Shown: positions 13,800-18,591 of the stretch, piece after piece | How positions within the stretch are numbered: position 1 is the first letter of the stretch | How the letters are laid out: every line of letters starts with the position of its first letter | DNA from: Methanobacteriota archaeon | Lineage (GTDB): Archaea; Thermoplasmatota; Thermoplasmata; RBG-16-68-12 | DNA: 18,591 nucleotides | NCBI GenBank assembly: GCA_005879065.1 | Contig: VBLU01000088.1 | Span: 1-18,591 of the forward strand | Direction: 5' to 3' | Notes under the pieces: model-generated | Databases searched by the model: none | Told to the model about the DNA's origin: nothing | What the model saw: the letters and a program-made list of their open reading frames with translations, nothing else | Translations under genes and position numbers: made by a program

Positions 13800-15453
13800 G
13801 CCACGCCCGACGCGCGGTCCCGACGCCGAAGTGCATCCAGGCGAGGTGGTCCTTGGCGTGACTGTCCGTGTCCACGGCGATCGTGCAACCCGAGTTCTTC
13901 GCCGCCCGGGCCTGCGGGCCGTTCAGGTCCATCCGGTCCGGGTAGGCGTCAATCTCGATCGCCGTTCCTGCCTTGGCGCACGCCGCGTACACTTCATCGA
14001 GGTCGACCTGAATGGGATCCCGCTGACCGATCTTCCGGGTCGTCGGGTGTGCGAGGATGTTCACGTACGGATGGCGGACGGCCGCGTTGATCCTCTCCGT
14101 CATCTCCTTGATCGGGAGCGTGAACCGCGAATGGACCGCCCCGATCACGAAGTCGAATTCCTTGAGCACGTCGTCCGAATAGTCCATCTGCCCGCCGTCG
14201 AGGATGTCGCATTCCGTCCCGAACAGGATCGTGAAGCCCTTCCGCTCGCGGTTCAGTTCGCGGAACCGATCGCGGCGGGCGAGCGCCTTCTCCGCGCTCA
14301 GGCCGAAGGCCACGGCCGAGGAGACGGAATGGTCCGAAATTCCCACGAAGGCGTATCCGAGGGCCTTCGCCTGGTCGACCATCGTCTCGACGGAATCGAC
14401 GCCGTCCGTGGCGTTCGTGTGGACGTGAAACTCGCCGTGGACGTCTCCGTCTTCGACGAGCCGGGGCGTTTCGCCTTTCATGGCGAGTTCAATTTCACCC
14501 TGGTCCTCCCGCATCTCAGGTGGTATCCAGGAGAGCCCCAAGGCCGAGTACACGCTCTCTTCCGTCTCGCCCGCGACCTTCGAGTCGTCGCGAAAGATTC
14601 CGTACTCGTTCAACATGAGGCCGCGTTTCTGTGCCATCGTCCGCAGGTGGATGTTGTGGTCCTTCGACCCGGTGTCGTATTGGAGGGCCGCCCCCCAACT
14701 CCCAGGCTCGACGATTCGGAGGTCGACTTGGATCAACCGGCCCTCAGCGTCGAGGAGGACGACCGACTTGGACTCGCCTGCGGCGAGGACCTCCCGGACC
14801 CCCGGCATCGTCGTGAACGCCTCCGCGACCGCCCGCGGGTCCTCCGTCGTCGCGAGGATGTCGATGTCGTGGACGGTCTCCTTCATCCGTCGCAGGCTCC
14901 CGGCCGCCACGAGCTCTTTGACCGGCGCTCGCTTCCGCAGATGGTCGGTCACCATGGTCGCGACCGCGTGCGCGTGCGCGAGGAGGAACACGCTCTCCCC
15001 TTCCTTGAGCAGCTCGATGCTGCGAAGGATTTTTTCTTCCGTCTTCTCGCCGAACCCCTTGACGCGGCGGAGCCGGTGCGTCTCCGCGGCCTTGCGCAAC
15101 GTCTCGACGTCCGTGATGCCGAGTTCCTGCCATAGGAGCTTCACCTTCTTCGGCCCGATCCCGCGCACCCGCAGCATGTCAAGCACTCCGGGCGGGAACC
15201 GCGCGCGGAGCTCCTCGTGGTATCCGATCTTGCCCGTCGTCACGTACTCCTCGATCTTCTCTCCGAGGGCCGCGCCGATCCCCGGGATCGAGGCCACCCG
15301 TCCTTCCCGCACGAGATCCTCCACGTCCTCCGTGAGCGCCTCGAGCTGCCGCGCGGCTCGCCGGTATGAGATGATCCGGAACGCGTCCTCCCCGAGGATG
15401 TCGAGCATGTCCGCGATTTCGTTGAATCGATCCGAGATCTCCTGGTTCTTCAC
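13738..15453 (-). CDS. polX: DNA polymerase X with PHP domain (PolX)
   Basis: This family X polymerase fills short gaps in base excision repair; the PHP domain gives 3'-5' exonuclease or AP-site activity. Numbered from GTG 15453 (571 residues, the family's normal length), helix-hairpin-helix motifs lie at about 56-66 and 96-106. The polymerase active site is GSLRR (185-189), DID (196-198) and D244. PHP metal ligands are HVH (343-345), SDHS (373-376), the GTECD block (412-416), AVHS (439-442), AHP (468-470) and DTDSH (528-532). All appear intact. The start is chosen because VKNQEISDRFNEIADML is the family N-terminus and lies about 32 bases from the TATA centre. The longer GTG 15528 start would overlap the DUF72 gene. 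Confidence 0.93.
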   Translation of the reverse strand: MKNQEISDRFNEIADMLDILGEDAFRIISYRRAARQLEALTEDVEDLVREGRVASIPGIGAALGEKIEEYVTTGKIGYHEELRARFPPGVLDMLRVRGIGPKKVKLLWQELGITDVETLRKAAETHRLRRVKGFGEKTEEKILRSIELLKEGESVFLLAHAHAVATMVTDHLRKRAPVKELVAAGSLRRMKETVHDIDILATTEDPRAVAEAFTTMPGVREVLAAGESKSVVLLDAEGRLIQVDLRIVEPGSWGAALQYDTGSKDHNIHLRTMAQKRGLMLNEYGIFRDDSKVAGETEESVYSALGLSWIPPEMREDQGEIELAMKGETPRLVEDGDVHGEFHVHTNATDGVDSVETMVDQAKALGYAFVGISDHSVSSAVAFGLSAEKALARRDRFRELNRERKGFTILFGTECDILDGGQMDYSDDVLKEFDFVIGAVHSRFTLPIKEMTERINAAVRHPYVNILAHPTTRKIGQRDPIQVDLDEVYAACAKAGTAIEIDAYPDRMDLNGPQARAAKNSGCTIAVDTDSHAKDHLAWMHFGVGTARRAWLTATDVLNAWPLEKIRAFFR

Positions 15454-15479
15454 GCGACGTCGCGATGCCCCGCGGCCGG

Positions 15480-15490
15480 CTTTATAGTTT
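15480..15490. promoter_or_regulatory. Shared TATA element for leaderless polX (-) and DUF72 (+) genes
   Basis: The core CTTTATAGTTT has a near-symmetric centre at about 15485. The + strand start GTG 15512 is 27 bases away and the - strand start GTG 15453 is 32 bases away. The whole intergenic region is 58 bases, so both transcripts should be leaderless from one core. Confidence 0.55.
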
Positions 15491-15511
15491 CTTTCGTCCT
15501 TCGGCGGTGGC

Positions 15512-16261
15512 GTGATCTGGACCGGCACGTGCGGCTTCGGCCGCGGTCAGGTGGAGGTCATGCGCAACCTCGCGGCCGTCGAGATCCAGGAGACGTTCTA
15601 CCATCCGGTGCCGGTGGCCCGTGCCGCGAAGTGGCGGGCCCGCGCTCCTCCGGAGTTCCGGTTTGCGGTGAAGGCATCCCAATTCATCACCCATGAGGTG
15701 TCATCGCCTACCTACCGGCGTTCCGGCCGCGTGATCCCGCCCGAAGACCGCGCGGCGTACGGAAACTTTCAGGACTCCCCTCCCGTGCGTGAAGGCTGGG
15801 AGGCGACCCGCGCGGTCGCGGAGGCTCTGGGAGCGCACATGATCGTGTTCCAAACCCCGTCGACATTCCGGCCGACCGACGCGAACCGGACGGCCCTGTT
15901 CCGTTTCTTCGAATCCATCCGGACGGACGCCACGAAGGGGATCGAACTCCGCGGCGGATGGGCGACCCACCTCGTCACACGGATTTGCGAAGAGATCGGT
16001 CTTGTTCACGTGGTCGATCCGTTTGCGAACGAGCCCGCGACATACGGCCTGGCGTACTTTCGCCTGCACGGGAGCCCGCCGGGTCCTTCGATGTACCGGT
16101 ACACGTACACGGACGCGAATCTGGTGCGGCTCAAGGCGATCTGCGACGAGTACGACGATTCCTATGTGATGTTCAACAACCTCTCCATGCAATCCGACGC
16201 GTTGCGGTTCCAACGCAACCTCTTGGAGTCGACGGAGAGGACAGGTTCGGCTCACGAATGA
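15512..16261 (+). CDS. DUF72 family protein (YecE-like)
   Basis: The 249-residue protein starts with WTGTCGFGRGQ, has ETFYHPV and FAVKASQFITHE, and later YFRLHG, the recurring blocks of DUF72 TIM-barrel-like proteins. The family's function is not established; links to DNA repair or iron-sulphur proteins have been suggested by gene context only. GTG 15512 fits the family N-terminus (usually MIxIGTSGF) and the TATA spacing. The gene is divergent from polX and precedes the GvpD-like gene, which has its own promoter. Confidence 0.88.
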   Translation: MIWTGTCGFGRGQVEVMRNLAAVEIQETFYHPVPVARAAKWRARAPPEFRFAVKASQFITHEVSSPTYRRSGRVIPPEDRAAYGNFQDSPPVREGWEATRAVAEALGAHMIVFQTPSTFRPTDANRTALFRFFESIRTDATKGIELRGGWATHLVTRICEEIGLVHVVDPFANEPATYGLAYFRLHGSPPGPSMYRYTYTDANLVRLKAICDEYDDSYVMFNNLSMQSDALRFQRNLLESTERTGSAHE

Positions 16262-16274
16262 TGGCCGGACGGAA

Positions 16275-16287
16275 ACGTATGTATAGC
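16275..16287 (+). promoter_or_regulatory. TATA element of the GvpD-like gene
   Basis: ACGTATGTATAGC is centred about 36 bases before ATG 16317, leaving a leader of roughly 9 bases, in the short gap after the DUF72 stop. Confidence 0.5.
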
Positions 16288-16316
16288 GGGCGCCTCTGTG
16301 TCGAGCCGGTTCCAGG

Positions 16317-17816
16317 ATGCCCCCAGCCGGTCGAATCCCCCGCGAGATCGTCGAGTTCTTCAATGCGCCGGGCGGACACTCCCTCATCGCGAAAGGGCCG
16401 GCGGGCACCGGCAAGACGACGTTCGCCCTTCAGCTGACGGAGGAGCTCGGCGAGGTCACGGCGTCCCATTACCTCAGTTCCCGGGTATCGGACGAGTCCC
16501 TGTTCCGCCAGTTCGTCTGGTTGAAGGAACGCCTCAAGCCGGCGGGCCTCCAAAGCGGGGGCAAAGTGCGCGCAGAGTCCAAGGTCGCGCGGACGGCCCT
16601 CGACCAGCTAGAAGGGAAGATCATGGAGGGCAAGGAGGGCGACGATGCAGAGCCGGAATCGATCGGAGGCAGCGAGGTGAAAGGTAGCTTCCTCGAAGTC
16701 ACCCTCGGATTCGATCTCCCGGAGCTCGAGGCCGCGTACGAGTTCGTCGATAAGCGGCTTCCGGAACGGTCCCTCGTCCTGATCGATTCCATCGATGCGC
16801 TCGGAGAGCACTATGGGATTCCCGCGGCGCGCCTGATCACCATCTTGCAGAAGGACCTCGTCGAGGCAAGTAGGCAGAACGTCCTGTACGTCCTGGAGAG
16901 CAGCGGAGAGACCCGGCTCGACTACCTCGGCGACGGCGTCGTGAGCCTCGCGTCGTCGGAATACCAGGGGCGTCGCCTGCGCGTGCTGACGATCGAGAAG
17001 CTCCGCGGACAACAGGTCCAACAGCCCCGGTACCTGTACACGCTCGACGGCGGACGCCTGACGGCCTTCAACATCCGCGAGGAATTCCGCCCCGCGAAGC
17101 CACAGGTGTGGAAACCCGTGAAGGACCTCTCTAAGGACGCGGTGAGCATGGGCCTCGACCCCCTGGATCGGATCGCGGGCGGGCTCAGCCGCGGTCGCGT
17201 CATCGCGTTCGAGATCTCCAACGCGGTCCCGGCGGACTACGTCGACTGGCTGCGCACGGCCATGATCTGCAACTTCGTGAGCCAGGGCCGCGGGGTGGCG
17301 CATGTGCCCCCCCGAAAAGGGAGCGCCGACTTCCTCCGGGAACTCGTCAGCCCGCATCTGCCCGCGGGGGCGTTCGACGCGAACGTCCGCGTGTTCGAGG
17401 CGGCCACGTTAGGCTCCGCCGAGGTCTCCCGGATCGTCCTTCACATGGAAGGGACGAACGTGGATTCGGACCTGAAATGGTCCAACGTCGAGTTCCAGTT
17501 GCCGAAGGCGGAGCGGCCGTTTCTCGGCTTGATGGCCTTCGACACGCTCGAGTCCGTGTATGGGGAGAGGGTGATCGAGGCCATGTCGGGTGTCTTCTCG
17601 GCCCTCCGACGGGCGAAGGATGTGTTCGTCGGCTTTGTCACGCCCGACAGCGCGTCCGCGGCGAAGCTCGAGAACCTGGCCTACGCGGTCTTCCGGATCG
17701 ACAGCGTGAACGGCTCCGTGGTCGTCTACGGACAAAAGCCGTACACGGAGTTGTTCAATCTCTCGTGGGACTGGTCCGGTGGCTTTCCGAAGGCGGAACT
17801 GCGGCCGATCGTATGA
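16317..17816 (+). CDS. GvpD-like RecA/KaiC-superfamily ATPase with degenerate second half
   Basis: The 499-residue protein opens with IPREIVEFFNAPGGHSLIAK, the pattern of the GvpD family, followed by Walker A GPAGTGKTT (27-35) and Walker B SLVLIDSID (152-160). A second KaiC-like half starts near residue 279 (MGLDPLDRIAGGLSRGRVIAFE), but its P-loop is replaced by ISNAVPADYVDW, so it should not bind ATP in the usual way. A Glu/Gly/Lys-rich insert at about 99-123 separates the first strands from Walker B. In halophiles GvpD represses gas-vesicle genes, but no gas-vesicle genes are here, so a different, perhaps signalling, role is likely. Two winged-helix regulators follow. Confidence 0.82.
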   Translation: MPPAGRIPREIVEFFNAPGGHSLIAKGPAGTGKTTFALQLTEELGEVTASHYLSSRVSDESLFRQFVWLKERLKPAGLQSGGKVRAESKVARTALDQLEGKIMEGKEGDDAEPESIGGSEVKGSFLEVTLGFDLPELEAAYEFVDKRLPERSLVLIDSIDALGEHYGIPAARLITILQKDLVEASRQNVLYVLESSGETRLDYLGDGVVSLASSEYQGRRLRVLTIEKLRGQQVQQPRYLYTLDGGRLTAFNIREEFRPAKPQVWKPVKDLSKDAVSMGLDPLDRIAGGLSRGRVIAFEISNAVPADYVDWLRTAMICNFVSQGRGVAHVPPRKGSADFLRELVSPHLPAGAFDANVRVFEAATLGSAEVSRIVLHMEGTNVDSDLKWSNVEFQLPKAERPFLGLMAFDTLESVYGERVIEAMSGVFSALRRAKDVFVGFVTPDSASAAKLENLAYAVFRIDSVNGSVVVYGQKPYTELFNLSWDWSGGFPKAELRPIV

Positions 17817-17880
17817 GGCGGAAAATCCTCTGCGAATCTCGCGCATCTCTCCCGATCCGCGAGTATCAAATCCGAGAACC

Positions 17881-17904
17881 GGATAGATAATCGGATTACT
17901 ATCC
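17881..17904 (+). promoter_or_regulatory. Nested palindrome over the promoter of the first winged-helix gene
   Basis: Outer arms GGATAG (17881-17886) and CTATCC (17899-17904) enclose inner arms TAATC (17888-17892) and GATTA (17894-17898) around one G. The centre lies about 28 bases before ATG 17922, where the TATA box of a leaderless gene should be. It is a likely operator, possibly for autoregulation. Confidence 0.55.
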
Positions 17905-17921
17905 CCACTGAATCGAGACCA

Positions 17922-18266
17922 ATGCGAGAAAAGGACGTCTCGCGCTTGCTCACGGACGAGTACGCGGAACGCATTTTGGTCGCAACGCAGAGCACATCAA
18001 GGTCCGTGCAAGAGATCAGCGACAAGTATGACATCCCGATCGCCGCGTGCTATCGGAAGATCCACGAGCTCGAGGAGGCCGGGTTCCTGAACGTCGCCGA
18101 GATCGTCACGACCCCGAAGGGGAAGACCATGAAACTGTACCGGTCCCTCTTAAAATCGGCCCAGCTCGTGTACCAGGAAGGCATCTTCAAGGTGAAATTC
18201 GAGTTCGATATCGAGAAGGACATTAACGGTCAGTGGATCGAGCTCAATTCTGCGATTAACCACTAG
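17922..18266 (+). CDS. Winged-helix (ArsR-like) transcription regulator
   Basis: The 114-residue protein begins LLTDEYAERILVAT, then SVQEISDKYDIPIAACYRKIHELEEAGFL, a helix-turn-helix with its recognition helix, followed by a beta wing (AEIVTTPKGKTMKLYRS). The C-terminal 35 residues (FKVKFEFDIEKDINGQW) form a short alpha/beta extension, possibly for dimerisation or ligand sensing. There are no metal-binding cysteine pairs, so it is not a classic metal sensor. Expression is probably leaderless from the palindromic promoter. A paralogue follows at 18414. Confidence 0.83.
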   Translation: MREKDVSRLLTDEYAERILVATQSTSRSVQEISDKYDIPIAACYRKIHELEEAGFLNVAEIVTTPKGKTMKLYRSLLKSAQLVYQEGIFKVKFEFDIEKDINGQWIELNSAINH

Positions 18267-18277
18267 TCTCGCGCGTG

Positions 18278-18298
18278 CGCGCGCGTTTTCCGCGCGCG
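18278..18298 (+). terminator. GC-alternating hairpin after the first winged-helix gene
   Basis: CGCGCGCG (18278-18285), loop TTTTC, CGCGCGCG (18291-18298): eight perfect pairs plus two possible G-T pairs outside. It starts 12 bases after the stop. It could end transcription, but there is no T-run directly after it; TCTTTTGTCT follows only at 18322. The alternating C/G tract from 18270 to 18285 could also adopt Z-DNA. Confidence 0.45.
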
Positions 18299-18308
18299 TG
18301 ATAATCAT
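18299..18308 (+). repeat. Operator-like repeat TGATAATCAT, copy 1
   Basis: TGAT-A-ATCA is a perfect inverted repeat with one central base. An identical 10-base copy lies 32 bases downstream, about three helical turns, so the two sites face the same side. GATAATC also occurs in the palindrome at 17881. Confidence 0.5.
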
Positions 18309-18330
18309 TGCGCCAAACGAGTCTTTTGTC

Positions 18331-18340
18331 TGATAATCAT
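18331..18340 (+). repeat. Operator-like repeat TGATAATCAT, copy 2
   Basis: Identical to the copy at 18299. It ends about 10 bases before the TATA box of the second winged-helix gene, placing it where an activator or repressor could touch the basal transcription factors. Confidence 0.5.
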
Positions 18341-18346
18341 GCGCGA

Positions 18347-18359
18347 TAGCTTAAATATC
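18347..18359 (+). promoter_or_regulatory. BRE/TATA promoter of the second winged-helix gene
   Basis: TAGCTTAAATATC is the best TATA match in the window. Transcription near 18381 would give a leader of about 33 bases, consistent with the GGAGG ribosome-binding site at 18404-18408. Confidence 0.6.
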
Positions 18360-18413
18360 CTGCAACTTCATCGACCGGTAGAGCGTTTCGGGGTGTTCCA
18401 CGTGGAGGACGAC

Positions 18414-18591
18414 ATGAACGCACATGACGACGGATTTGCGGATTCCTCGAGGTTGCTCAGCCCCCTCGAAGCGTCCCAGCTGCTCACGGACGAATACAGC
18501 GCGAAGATCCTCCTCGCCACGTACAAGCGGAAGATCAGCGCCCAGGAGATTAGCCAGCGGTACGGCATCCCGATCGCGGCATGCTACCGTA
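18414..18591 (+). CDS. Second winged-helix regulator, paralogue, 3' end outside window
   Basis: Fifty-nine codons are visible before the right edge. After an acidic 20-residue lead, the sequence LLTDEYSAKILLAT ... SAQEISQRYGIPIAACYR closely matches LLTDEYAERILVAT ... SVQEISDKYDIPIAACYR of the preceding gene, so they are tandem paralogues. Unlike its neighbour, it has a leader with GGAGG five bases before the ATG. GTG 18402 is in frame, but its own codons include the GGAGG, so ATG 18414 is preferred. The wing and C-terminal part are not in the window. Confidence 0.8.
   Translation, partial: MNAHDDGFADSSRLLSPLEASQLLTDEYSAKILLATYKRKISAQEISQRYGIPIAACYR

Noticed and set aside
15029..15037. T-rich run as a terminator
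   Set aside because: It lies inside the intact polX coding region, where it encodes Lys and Glu codons on the - strand.
15453..15528. Longer PolX start at GTG 15528
   Set aside because: The added residues lack family similarity, cross the TATA core and overlap the DUF72 start.
1..18591. CRISPR arrays, insertion sequences, phage or defence genes
   Set aside because: I looked for regularly spaced repeats, transposase motifs and terminal inverted repeats and saw none; the genes are mostly housekeeping.

Overview
The window looks like a chromosomal segment of a GC-rich, uncultivated archaeon. It carries class I lysyl-tRNA synthetase, archaeal PurP, DtdA and KptA, a GfcR-type regulator, a tRNA with bulge-helix-bulge introns, BRE/TATA-like promoters and many apparently leaderless starts. 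The gene mix (GvpD-like ATPase, RDD/zinc-ribbon protein, small winged-helix regulators) and the GC content suggest a Thermoplasmatota lineage. That placement is inference. I see no insertion sequences, phage genes or CRISPR arrays, and no gene-free stretch longer than about 300 bases.

Region 1 (1-4171, + strand): the 3' end of pyrK; a DUF885 gene that appears broken by two internal losses; a HTH-phosphoribosyltransferase regulator (GfcR-like); and a divergent class I lysyl-tRNA synthetase with an unusual start and a degenerate KMSKS motif.

Region 2 (4211-8987): tRNA-Gln(CTG) interrupted by two introns, one at the canonical 37/38 site and one in the D-loop; glpD (-) divergent from purP (+); an SRPBCC protein (-) divergent from a calcium/cation antiporter-like membrane protein (+).

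Region 3 (8988-12674): an RDD membrane protein with a C-terminal zinc ribbon; kptA and dtdA, both on the - strand and both acting on tRNA; a thioredoxin-fold protein without a CXXC; and an Hsp20 gene followed by a small coiled-coil gene.

Region 4 (12714-16261): a DNA-repair neighbourhood. A family 4 uracil-DNA glycosylase fused in one frame to a Nudix hydrolase converges on, and overlaps, DNA polymerase X (Pol X-PHP). PolX shares one central TATA element with a divergent DUF72 gene.

Region 5 (16317-18591): a GvpD/KaiC-type ATPase with one intact P-loop and one degenerate RecA-like half. It is followed by two tandem paralogous winged-helix regulators whose promoter regions share a GATAATC element, and by a GC-alternating hairpin between the two regulator genes.

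Most promoters I can place put the TATA centre 27-32 bases before the start codon, implying leaderless transcripts. The exceptions tend to show a GGAGG-like ribosome-binding site.
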